Assembly (NCBI GenBank): GCA_958295665.1
Contig: OY282558.1
Coordinates: 349,723,034 to 349,787,033, forward strand
Reading direction: 5' to 3'
DNA length: 64,000 nucleotides
Origin: Tipula vernalis
Taxonomy: Eukaryota; Arthropoda; Insecta; Diptera; Tipulidae
Shown here: one piece after another, positions 11,120 to 21,407 of the stretch
Numbering within the stretch: the first letter of the stretch is position 1
How the letters are laid out: the number at the start of each line of letters is the position of its first letter
Notes under the pieces: generated by a model
The model's database searches: none
What the model saw: the letters and a program-made list of their open reading frames with translations, nothing else
Told to the model about the DNA's origin: nothing
Program-made: the position numbers and the translations under genes

Positions 11120-12535
11120 TTGATTGAGAAACCTATTTTTACTCTACCAATCATGTCTGCGAAAAGCCGAACAGACAGATGTTGTAATCTTTTCAAATAT
11201 CCTAATAAAGTAGGACATGTGGGTGAAGATTTACGGAACATTCCAAAAGAGAAAAGTTCAAATTTGATTCTGAATCAATCAACGTATCTAGGAATAAAAA
11301 TGAAATTTGTGAAAATATTCAAGTGGATGAAAGTTCATTGGAGGGATACAATTCTGATGAAAACGTCAATAAAAACCACTTCAGTAAGAGAAAGTGACTT
11401 GGAGGAAATCCTAACAGAGTTCAAAGTCAAATTTGCATGTTTGGAAACAACAATCTCCTGAAAATACAAATGTTGACTATAGCTCCGTCAAGTTGGAGTA
11501 TAAGAGGAAGGCATTCTAGTTGAAACTATCGCTAAGGTAGGTAAAACATTATTATTGATCACTATTGACAGTTGAAGAATTTTATAACAGCGTTTCCAAT
11601 AGCAGAATCATGATTGGACAAAAGATAACATTTCTGTAGAAGTAAATGGAAAAGAATGAAAGTGCAAAAAACGGATGTTGCTCGTGAATCTGAAGGAATT
11701 ACAATCCTCATTCAAAGAATCTCACCATGATATTTAAATAGGTTTTAGTATACTCTTGCTATAAATTTCATCCTAAACACTGTGTTCTTGCTGGAGCTAG
11801 TGGAACCCATAGTGTGTGCGTATGTAAAAATATCAAATAACTAACCCAAAACTCAAATAATCCAATATTTGGATATAAAGAATGTTTGGAACAAGCCACG
11901 TGCAGTAATCCAAGTTCAAAGTGTCACCTTGATGAATGCGATGATTGTACCGGAAAGAGAAAATTACTCTTAAGTAGAGTACAGCTTTTGAACGGCAACT
12001 GACAGACGTAAATTAGAAACATTAAACCAGAATAATACCGATATTAAGTAATAAAGTAAAATCTCTGAAATCACACTCTTTCATCGCTAAGCAACAAACT
12101 ACATTTATCACTGATAAGAAAAATAATCTGAATGAAGCAGACGTTATGATATTACATTACAAGACCAATTCTGGCTTAATGCATAATAGTTGCGTATTTT
12201 TATGTAACATTACGATACTGCTGCGGTTTATACCATTGAAAACCTGATAATTCCAGAAATTCAAAAAAATGTTATTGAACTAAAACAAAATTATTTATGT
12301 GACCGGTGGTGCAAAACAACATTTTGAAAACCGATATCAAATAGCTAATCTCATGCACCATAAAGAAGATTGGTATAGAAGCAGAGTGGCACTTTTTTCG
12401 GTTTGGTGCAGTTTTCAAGAAGAAACATACGAGTATAGAGCTAGTCTTACAGTAAAACCAACAGATGCTTTGTTAACGCATAGTGCTCTTTTCAAGTGGG
12501 CACAAAAACATAAGTTATTAAAATAGTTTTATTTT
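11120..12535 (+). pseudogene. Broken copy of a multicopy arthropod cysteine-rich / DGAxxxFKN protein
   Basis: Four separated blocks lie in the expected order in changing frames. Block 1 (about 11175-11290) has RCCNLFKYPNKVG and a DLRNIPKEK motif. Block 2 (about 11880-11985) has CSNPSSKCHLDECDDCTGKRK, a C-x2-C type cluster. Block 3 (about 12085-12200) has SFIAKQQTTFITDKK followed by MILHYKTNSG. Block 4 (12299-12524) has GAKQHFENRYQIANLMHHKED, then a decayed ATxHGK region, and ends with LTHSALFKWAQKH. As I recall them, uncharacterised multicopy proteins of many insects show this series, including a D-G-A-x3-FKN-like motif reminiscent of a nuclease/transposase fold. Their function is not established. 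Several frameshifts and stops make this copy non-functional. Confidence 0.55.
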
Positions 12536-12689
12536 AGTAAAATAGGACAAGATGAAAAGTAGATTCAATAAGAGGTTTGAGTGAGGGAAACCTGTACCAG
12601 TAATTCAGAAGAACCACTGTTTTCAAGTTACAAAAGAAAAGTAACTGTTCATTAAAAGATACTCAAATGCCGTTGAAGCACTTAAACCA

Positions 12690-12990
12690 AGCACCCCAAA
12701 AAGTGAGTTTCAAGGGACTCACATAAATGAAGCACACCAAAAAGTGAGAGAGAAGGCCACTCATATAAATCAAGCACCCCTGAAAAATGAATCTGAGATA
12801 TGAATCATGGGGACTCACATAAATCAAACAAACCGAAAAGTGAGAAACTAGAAGACTCATATAAAACTAGAACTCTTAAAAGTGAGAGGCAAGGGGACTC
12901 ATTTAAATCAAGCAAGGAGACCCACTTAAATCAAGCATCCCAAAAAGTGAGAGGTAAGGAGTCTCACTGTAAGCAAGCACTCCAAAGGAA
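12690..12990 (+). repeat. Minisatellite, about 42-bp unit, roughly 7-8 copies
   Basis: Units begin with AAGCACCCCAAAAAGTGAGA and end with GGGGACTCACATAAATC. Starts are visible near 12690, 12731, 12773, 12827, 12867, 12911 and 12934. Two overlapping open frames on both strands (12663-12860 minus and 12800-13036 plus) are products of this periodicity, because 42 is a multiple of three. I do not consider them genes. Confidence 0.8.
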
Positions 12991-13419
12991 ACAAAAGCCT
13001 ACTACATCCACGTCGTTGTTTCTGAATAACGCTTAAATTAGGTCACAGTTTTAGCGATTTAAGATGCTTACATAAAGTGTTCTACATTCACACTTGCCAA
13101 ATAGAGATTAATTAAGATGAGATCTAATCATTGATATTAATTAATTTTAATTATTTTACTCTATGTAAACTTTAATTGGAGTTTAGTGATGAAAAAAACT
13201 TCGATTCCAGAGTTTTGCGACACGTAACTTAAATAAACCTGCTAACTCAGGGTGATGTCCACTACTTGAAACCGCCATATTGATCCACTATTTTGAATTT
13301 TTGTGAAAGGCCAAACGATAGTAAAAAGTAGGTTTCTTAAGCATCATTTTGGTTTTTTTTGAAACTTTCCTATGACCAATACAATTTTGGGCAGAGGGGG
13401 TGTCCAGTTGACAGAATGA

Positions 13420-13420
13420 C

Positions 13421-13505
<85 letters not shown>

Positions 13506-13553
13506 ATATGTACATGGGTCATTATATATATGTATATGTATGGCATATTGTAT

Positions 13554-13615
<62 letters not shown>
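13420..13615. repeat. Two long (TA)n microsatellites around a short spacer
   Basis: (TA)n runs occupy about 13422-13492 and 13557-13612. The spacer has GTACATGGGTCATT near 13510, the inverse of GAATGACCCAT just before the first run near 13414, so the whole block can fold back. The apparent plus and minus proteins of alternating Tyr-Ile here are artefacts of the repeat. Confidence 0.95.
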
Positions 13616-13617
<2 letters not shown>

Positions 13618-13619
13618 TG

Positions 13620-16362
13620 TATATGTATGGTCTATCCGTCCATCTGAATTGTGTCTTATTTACTGGTAGGTAAAGCAAAAATTAAAACAAATTAGAAAAT
13701 TATACAAAGTGCCTGTCGACAAATAACGGAAACATTCCTTTACAGCAAGAGAGTTATATAGTGGTTGCTGTTTCATCGTAATTCAATTGCAAAACTAATC
13801 TTTGTAATTCGTATTTCCGTAAAGAATATTTTGATTGTTTTACCAGTGGCACAAGGGTATTCTATTAGTTGAGCTTGTATAACTATTATAAATTTTACCG
13901 ATTGAGCCAGATTTCTAATAAATACGAGTATATTAAAGTTTTTGTGTAAAAGCCATTTTTAATTGGCATAATACAATTTTATTGGCCCATAAAGATTTTA
14001 ATGATTAAAAATCAGTATTATAAAATCGAAATGAAACAATCATTTTATATCTTGTTATTGTTATGCGTCTTTCATTCGAAAATACCAATAACGCAGAAAA
14101 ACAAAACTAAAATACATTTTTATTCGGGTCATTTAATCATTAGTTCTGGCACAACGGATTGAATTTTTGTTTTACATGAATAAGACAAGACCAGAAATCG
14201 CTTTCTTAATTGAAATTTAAAAATTAATATTGAAACGTAATAATTTCGAATAATAATAATTAGCCGGAAAATTAGTTATTTCACATGAACATACCACTGG
14301 CCCAATGCCAAAACTTTTCATTTACCTTCTATACTTTAGAAATAATTTTAATTCTAAATTAACTAAAGGAACGTCAACAAATAAATAAAATCGAATAACA
14401 AATCACTGTCTCAGTATAAGTTCATTCAAATTATAAAATTTACACAAAAAAAAAAAAAAAGATCGGATTTGTTGAATATAAATACACCTTTGCCCTTCAT
14501 CGCGCTATAAATATGAAATATTTATAACGCGAGACGGAAAACTAACATCGCGGAATTCTAAAATAAGATAAAACCGACTAATTATAGTCGAATAATTGTA
14601 ATTGTGTTTATTTTTAATTCAAATGAAAATAGAAATGGCCTACGTACGCAAAAGATGCGTACAAAAATGATATTAAATTTTATAAATGGAAGGATTTCCA
14701 GCTAATTTGGGAAGGATAGGCCTAAACGCATGGTATTTTATATAATATATTGACGCAATGAATTTATTATAATATTATATTTATTATTGATTGATTGCCA
14801 TATTTAGGTATATTTTTTCGTCATAAAACAAAAAACCATAAATAACTTTTATAAAGCATATTTTATGCTTTTTTGAAAAACTCAATCAGTATAAAATCGA
14901 TAATTGAACACAAGTAAAAAAATAAAAATAAACTTATAGGTTTTAAGCTTTATATAGGTACTCGTATATTTATAATGCTAAATTAAGTCTTGGATTTTAG
15001 TTCTTGCCTAAACGCTAACTTTGGAATTGGAATTGAACAAATACATAAATATTTAATCCGTAACAAAAGAAGTAAAAAAAAAATAGCTTTACCGAAACGC
15101 GATGCAATCATTATTTCCATCCCCGCATTGAACCCTTATATATGTATATGGTATACGTAATGTACATAGATATGTATGAGTATGTTTTTACGATTCTGTG
15201 TGTTTGATATAAAAAAGTTCCATTCCATTAAGCCAGAAATAATTTTCAATTCAATTTATATATTTCTTTCTAAATATTCTTCCAAAGAAACTTCCATCAA
15301 TCGATTCTATAGTTTTTTCGTTTAATAAAATACTTAGACGATGTTTTCAAAACTTAAAACTGCATAATTGGAATACAATTTTACGTATTTTCCTGCATTT
15401 ATATTATAGAAATGCAGCAATATTTGAAAATTGCTTCAATTTTAGCTTTTAAGCTGTAGAAATTAGACGAACAATTTTGAAAATGTTTCTAAATACCTAA
15501 TTTAGGGTTTGGCAACCTGTGGTAAAGTAACCTAGATTATACAAAGCCATAGTCTAAAAAACGAAGCTTTTTAAGGGAATTAGAAACGAGGAAAACACCA
15601 AAAATTTTCATAGTAAAATAATAGATAAGAATATCAGATGAACCAAGTACGAATGATTTTGCGGTTTTTTGAACTGGAACCCAGTATTAAATGTGTCAGT
15701 AATATTTTATCTTGAACTCAAAATAATACAAAATTGATTCAAGTAACGCCATCTATCTTAATTAAATATAAATACTTTTCAAAAAATATTTACTTTTATT
15801 GAACATTTTTATTTGTTATATTATATTTTAAAGTTAAATTATGAAAGCAAAAATTGTAGTTATAATTTTTTACAATAAAAATAGACAAAATCACCTAACA
15901 AATAATGAGATTATTAGAAAGGATCTCTACTATTTCTTTTGTTAAAGTTAGATGGAACCTCAGTAAAAATAATTTAAATTGGTTTGAGTTTCAGATTTTC
16001 GGTTCCAGAATGAATTGGCAAAAATTTGTTCGGCTTGAAAAATCTTAAATTCTTATCGGTGGCAAATCACATAAAACATACGGGAAATCACTTTTTTCCA
16101 AAGACAAATTTTTAAATGAAAACATTACAAATTCTTATTTGTGATTTCTGAAATACTTCCATAACTGGTTGAAATTGTTTTCATTTTTTTATAATAATTG
16201 ACTTATTTAAACCAAAATTTCAAAAAAAAATATCATAACAACAGCATTCTACAAATCGGCAGTGATGGCAATAAAAATTTGAAAAACACGTACCAAAAAT
16301 TACCACCTGAGGAAATTTCAAGTGCAACAATTGTAGAAAAAGCAAAATAATTTTTTTCGTAT
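13620..16362. other. AT-rich non-coding stretch
   Basis: No coding sequence, array or element boundary recognised. An A tract lies near 14446-14460. Confidence 0.45.
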
Positions 16363-17590
16363 TGTTACGGTGACACCTATGGTATAATACAATAAGTTAA
16401 ATTAATAGCGCAAAGTTTTACTGTACTAAAATGGAATTTTCCATGATAAAACTGTTCTAAATGTTTCTAGACTTTGCTTACTCGAAAAGTCATGAAATAT
16501 CTAGATGTTTTGGTTTGAGCATATAAAAGGCGATGTTCAAGATGACTCGACACTTGATGATGAAGAATCCGAGATCTAAAAACAAAACAAAGCCAAATTA
16601 ATATATTTAAATTGTAATTATAATTTCACAAACTTATCTTGTATAACTATTGTATCAAATTCTCTCAAAATTGTTTATGTATTTGACATTTTTGTTCACT
16701 GCTTTCAAAACTTTTTTTTTATTTGTAACTCAATAATTTGTAGATTAATTTAATAGCAAAATTGTCAAATATGAAATATGTATGAATCCTAGATAAGTTT
16801 TAAATCATCTACTCGCTATACGGTGTCACTTTATAGCAAATATTAATTACTATACGGTAAATTATTATAATTATATAAAGATGTCGCTAGTAAATTTCAT
16901 TAATTTTTTGGTTCAGTAAAAAAGAAAAAATACCAGTTTTGCGAAAAGTGACTAACCGAGTGATGATTTAGCTAATTTTTATTATTATAAAATCAACTGC
17001 GATTAAGATAACAGCGATTTAACATACAGTGAATAAATAAAATAAGTTTTCTTTTGTGAATTTTTTATACCGGATTTTTTACTGGCTTTTGGAGATACTG
17101 CTACGATAATTTTTGAACAGTGCTAGACCTGGCTTTGGAGATACCACTTAAACAATTTTGAAACCCGCTTTAATTGGCTTTGGAGATACCGCTTTCAACA
17201 CTTTGGACACCGCTTATATTTTTTTGGAAACAGAATACATTCGTACATATACTTTGGATTTTTTGGGCGCATGCAATCGGAACCGGCAATTGATAAACAA
17301 AACATTTAATTGAACTGCGGCATTGAAATTTATTCTGCACTGACCCTATACGGCGAAAAGAGGCAGTGTAAGTCGTAAATATTCAACCAAGTTCATTGGC
17401 AGTTTTTTACAGGCGAACGAAATCGAATTGGATCATTAGTATTTGGAAAGCGATAGTGTAAAGATTGAAAGTGAATTAAAAAGTGTTGTAGTGCGATTTA
17501 AATAAGTGTAAATTATAAGTGATTTGTAAAAGTTGCGCAAATATTATATAATGTGAATTTGGAATTATTGTTAATAAATTGTGTTATGTT
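16363..17590 (+). mobile_element. LTR family A, copy 1: solo LTR interrupted by a second LTR
   Basis: The 5' part, 16363-16533, starts TGTTACGGTGACACC and aligns closely with the LTRs at 33250 and 43499, including AAAATGGAATTTTCCATGAT and a TATA-type CATATAAAAGGCGA. The 3' part, 17412-17590, continues the same alignment (TCGAATTGGATCATTAG, AAGCGATAGTG, AATTATTGTTAATAA). The break falls exactly at GGCGA, which is present on both sides and only once in the 43.5-kb copy. The extreme 3' end seen in that copy cannot be followed beyond about 17590, so this LTR is also truncated or diverged. No gag or pol flanks it. Confidence 0.75.
16534..17411 (+). mobile_element. Solo LTR of a second family nested in LTR A, with GGCGA target duplication
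   Basis: The 878-bp insert begins TGTTCAAGATG and ends TTTTTTACA, so it has the TGT...ACA termini of LTRs. It is flanked by direct GGCGA copies at 16529-16533 and 17412-17416. TATATAAAG at 16872-16880 is a candidate TATA box, and AATAAATAAAA near 17032 a candidate polyadenylation signal. Repeated GGCTTTGGAGATACC phrases lie near 17080-17190. The lack of gag-pol indicates LTR-LTR recombination. The superfamily is unassigned; a 5-bp duplication fits BEL/Pao or Gypsy. Confidence 0.65.
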
Positions 17591-17594
17591 AGGC

Positions 17595-18251
17595 GCATTT
17601 TATTTGACCAAATTCAAATTGCGATTCATTTCGAAAATGCATTCCTGCTGAATTTCGAAAAAAGAAACCAAATCTCGGCTAAATTTTTTAGTCACATTTT
17701 TTATATACAACAATTATTTGTAAAAAATAAAAATAAAAAATCACAATCACATTTTTATGTCAAAATAAATTGAATATACACGATAGTATCGATAACGTTT
17801 AGAACTTTAATAATACAATTTAGCAGATTCCAGGAGCCTGGTGCTAAACACAATAACTAATGCTGTGTGCCTCAGAAGACTTTTCAAACTAAGCTTTTCA
17901 AATTTTGAAGCTTCCGCTACTTCCTCATAGATGCTAGGTGAAAAATCAATTTACGAGGTTACTTTTCAGCGACTTTTCAATATGTGTGATGTACAGTTTA
18001 AAATACGTAGTATGCCCAAATTAAAAATTAAATTACCAAAATGTACAAAATAAATAACAGAAAAAATATGAATCTACTAAAAAAAGCCACCAAACTGTAC
18101 ATAAAGTATATGTCCAGTTTGATGGAACTTTCTAGTTCAAGCGAAGATGAGTGACGTCATGTATGTATTTGTATTTCATATAAATACATAATTGATGAAC
18201 TATTTTAAGAATTACTTTTAAATAAAAGACGGAATTCATATTGCTTTATTA
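17595..18251. other. AT-rich non-coding stretch
   Basis: Nothing recognised. The short frame at 17579-17773 spans the LTR remnant boundary and is Lys/Asn/Phe-rich, probably spurious. Confidence 0.4.
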
Positions 18252-18253
18252 TA

Positions 18254-19860
18254 CACTTGGGTGTATAAATTTCAAAAATATCAAAAAATCCAATGTTTGT
18301 GTAATTTTCTTGAATTCAGACTCAAAATCTATTTCAACACCTATCCAGTGGTAAAATTTTTGTACTTATACCGTGTCAACAAAGTGATTTTTGGGGTCAA
18401 CATCTGAAGTACACGTTTTTTTTGAATTTATCTGCATGAAAACTAGTGGTAAAAATCGAATTAAAACATGGAAATTAGCCAAACAAATATATTTATTAAT
18501 AAGAAGTAGTCCCTCCCCTAGCCCGAATGACAGTTTCCATTCGATGTTTCATCGATTTCACCAAAGTTTTCACCAAATCTCGAGGTATCGCCTCACATTC
18601 CTCTGCGATCGCCTGTTGCCGCTCCTGGAGACTCGTTGAAACAACATCTCTGACTCGAACCCTTTTTTTTCAGCTCGTCCCATACATTTTCGATGGGATT
18701 GAGGTCCGGGATTCGAACTGGCCACTCCATAACAGGCGCATCCACCTCTTGAAGGTACTAACAAAATAACAAATCGTCGTTTGAATGCGGTTCAACTGGG
18801 ACAACGGCTCCAAGAAGTTCATGAATCCGAAGTCATTCGGTGTACAATTAGAAGACGACTTCAAGAAGGTAATCTGACTGCACATAGACCAGCAAATGGG
18901 CCGAAATTAACCCCAGTCCACCGGCGGGCCCGCTTTCAGTTCGCTCGAGAGCATTTGGATTGGGCAGAAGAACAATGGATAACAGTCATGTGCTCTGACG
19001 ACTGCAGGATGTGTTTACATGGCAACGATGGGCGAGGAAGAGTGTATAGAAGACCAGGAGAGCGATTTCCACAATGTTGCATTGAAGAACGAGTCTCACA
19101 TGGCGCTAGATCATGCATGTTCTGGGAAGGCATGTCATTGGAGGCGAAGACAGATCTTGTGTTTATCTCCGGAGCGAATACTGGCCGTCGATCAAGAGAA
19201 TTTACTTCTTAACGGTACATTGAGGAAGTGCTCGAGGACTACGTCGTACCTTTTGCCGGTTTTATTGGTGAAAACTTCGTGTTAATGCAGGATAATGGGA
19301 GACTACATACGGCTGGTATAGTTTACCAGTACCATCAAGAGGTGGGTGTGCCTGTTATGGAGTGGCCAGTTCGAATCCCGGCCTCAATCCCATCGAAAAT
19401 GTATGGGACGAGCTTTAAAAAAGGATTCGAGCCAGAGATGTTGTTTCAACGAGTCTCCAGGAGCGGCAACAGGCGATCGCAGAGGAATGGGAGGCGATAC
19501 TTCAAGATTTGATGAAAACTTTGGTGAAATCGATGAAACATCGAATGGAAGCTGTCATTCGGGCTAGGGGTGGGAATACTTCTTATTAATAAAAATATTT
19601 GTTTGGCTAATTTCCATATTTTAATTCGATTTTTACCACTAATTTTCATGCAGATAAATTCACAAAATACGTGTATTTCAGATGTTGACCCCAAAAATCA
19701 CTTTGTTGACACGGTATAAGTACAAAAATGATACCACTGGATAGGTGTTGAAATAGACTTTGAATCTGCATTCAAGAAAATTAAACAAACATTGGATTTT
19801 TTGATATATTTGAAATTTGGGTGAAAATTTATCAATGTGCGAATTTTTTGCACCCAAGTG
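18254..19860 (+). mobile_element. Tc1-like element rearranged into a long hairpin
   Basis: CACTTGGGTG at 18254 and its complement CACCCAAGTG at 19851-19860 are each flanked by TA (18252-18253 and 19861-19862), the Tc1/mariner target duplication. The inverted arms are far longer than usual termini: 18254-18759 and 19328-19860, about 0.5 kb each and closely similar. The right arm contains the end of the transposase gene, so the left arm is an inverted copy of the transposase 3' end. The left arm lacks about 30 bases next to its tip that the right arm has. The loop, 18760-19327, holds the middle of the transposase. Confidence 0.88.
18770..19589 (+). pseudogene. Tc1-like DD34E transposase lacking its N-terminal DNA-binding part
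   Basis: The readable product runs from a second helix-turn-helix remnant (TIRRRLQEGNLTAHRP) through the catalytic core: VMCSDDCRMCL with the first Asp, LMQDNGRLHTA with the second Asp (about 19293), and NPIENVWDEL with the Glu. Thirty-four residues separate the second Asp from the Glu, hence DD34E. The end AVIRARGGNTSY and TAA at 19587-19589 match the family C-terminus. The first 80-100 residues, normally the paired DNA-binding domain, are missing, replaced by the inverted arm. Lesions include a TAA at 19210-19212 near a local insertion, a one-base frameshift near 19378, and a TAA just after WDEL. It cannot make active protein. Confidence 0.9.
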
Positions 19861-19862
19861 TA

Positions 19863-20714
19863 TTACATTTATTTCTATGGGATGATTCCTTAATGTATGT
19901 CAATAATCCTAAAGCTGTTTTATCATCTGCATCATTATTAAAATTATCGAAGTATTCATCTAAGACTACTTCAAACGGTTTCAACTCAACACTGTTATTA
20001 ATGCAAATATTGTACATTACCATTACACAACAGGCGGTTATCGCAATTTTTAATTTTCAATTCCAGTGATTTTAAAAATCACCTACCATCGTGCTTTCAT
20101 TAGTCCAAATGCATTTTCCATAATACTTGCTTTACAATGTACAAAAATTTGTTATAACATTACAACATAATAAAAAAAATTTATAATTTTACAATATTTT
20201 AAGTTGTTTATAAAATTTGAATGACATTTGAAAAGTTTAGTTGAGTGAGACTGATTTACATTCAAAAAATTTCGTAGATGCAGATGTCAAATCAAAAATT
20301 CGTTTTATTTACACATAAAAAGTAAATTTTAACAAAAAATGTCATAAACCAATGCAAATGATTGGTTTTCTTTTTTATGTAACCTTATTATAGTTATTTA
20401 TTCACGCATCGACGATTTTACAGAAAAAAGAGGGAACTCGAAATCTGCAAAAAAAAGCAGGCGAGTTTTTTTTTGGTTTGTTTCTCGGGTTTCAATTGTC
20501 TTTTTTAAGAAGATGAATATTTTTTCTCTTTTTGTCTTTGTACTTTTTCCTATGTTGTGTTTCAATTTTTTTGCAGACATCGATTATCGTTGAATGTAAA
20601 TCAGTTTTAAGGCACAATTGAATACTTTTAAGCTAGTGACATCTATTGAAATATTGCATGAATTACTGGGTTTTACAAAAGTTTAGTTTGAAAAGTTTTC
20701 TGAGGCAGATAACA
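19863..20714. other. AT-rich non-coding stretch
   Basis: No element or gene recognised. The overlapping short frames at 19821-20069 have no family resemblance. Confidence 0.4.
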
Positions 20715-20972
20715 GCTGCGTTTTTTTAATCGCTCCGGATAGCTGCTATCGAGAGCCGTCATATAAAAAGTGGCTCCCGATAGCGCTCCGTATAAATAGG
20801 TAGAGCCAAATATTTTTTATATGAAGTTTTTGCTAAATAATTGAATTAAAAATGATTGTTTGATGTAAATAGGTTTAGTTTACCAATAAAATAGCGCGTC
20901 AAATTTAAATTTAGGCGTAGAAAAATGACGGCTCTGGATAGCAGCTATCGGGAGCGAACAAAAAAACACAGC
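20715..20972. mobile_element. MITE with about 48-bp terminal inverted repeats
   Basis: The left end starts GCTGCGTTTTTTTAATCGCTCC, here cited by its first bases GCTGCGTTTTTTT at 20715, and contains GATAGCTGCTATCGAGAG. The right end is the inverse, ending AACACAGC at 20972, with about six mismatches over 48 bases. Internal CTCCCGATAGCGCTCC near 20777 is a further partial copy of the arm. Non-coding; target duplication unclear. Confidence 0.7.
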
Positions 20973-21407
20973 AAGCATTTAAAATAATTTTGGATTTTGA
21001 ATACCACGTACACAGATCTGCAACCTTTTTGATGGGCAATTTAAATTCAATTAGTTTCATACATTTAAAAATGTGTTCCTATTTATACTTAGACCTTTGT
21101 AAAATTGGCCCAAAATTCTATCCCAAAAAATGATGAAAGTCAACGTTGGCAACATCATTTCATATCTTATGATACAAAGTAAAACAATCGTATCGGAAAA
21201 ATAATAGGCAATGTGTAAATAAATTATTTTCTCTCCTATTAGTTGAGTAATTGAAAAACGAAAATTCCGAATAGGTAAAATGGTTCTGTAAAATCGCTTA
21301 GTACTCTGATATAATAAAATTCATCTTAAGGTCTTTTATTTTATCAAAAAAAAAAAAAAAATTCTATCATGAAAGCAAAATTTATCACGACCCCAAATAT
21401 AAATCTA
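20973..21407. other. Non-coding spacer
   Basis: AT-rich sequence with a poly-A tract near 21346-21361. Nothing else seen. Confidence 0.4.

Noticed and set aside
12663..13036. Opposed frames across the 42-bp minisatellite
   Set aside because: Both result from a repeat unit divisible by three.
13359..13678. Open frames of over 100 codons on both strands
   Set aside because: They are translations of the (TA)n microsatellite (alternating Tyr-Ile), not genes.
18570..18885. Minus-strand frames in the left Tc1 arm considered as separate genes
   Set aside because: They are the inverted duplicate of the transposase C-terminus in the hairpin arm.
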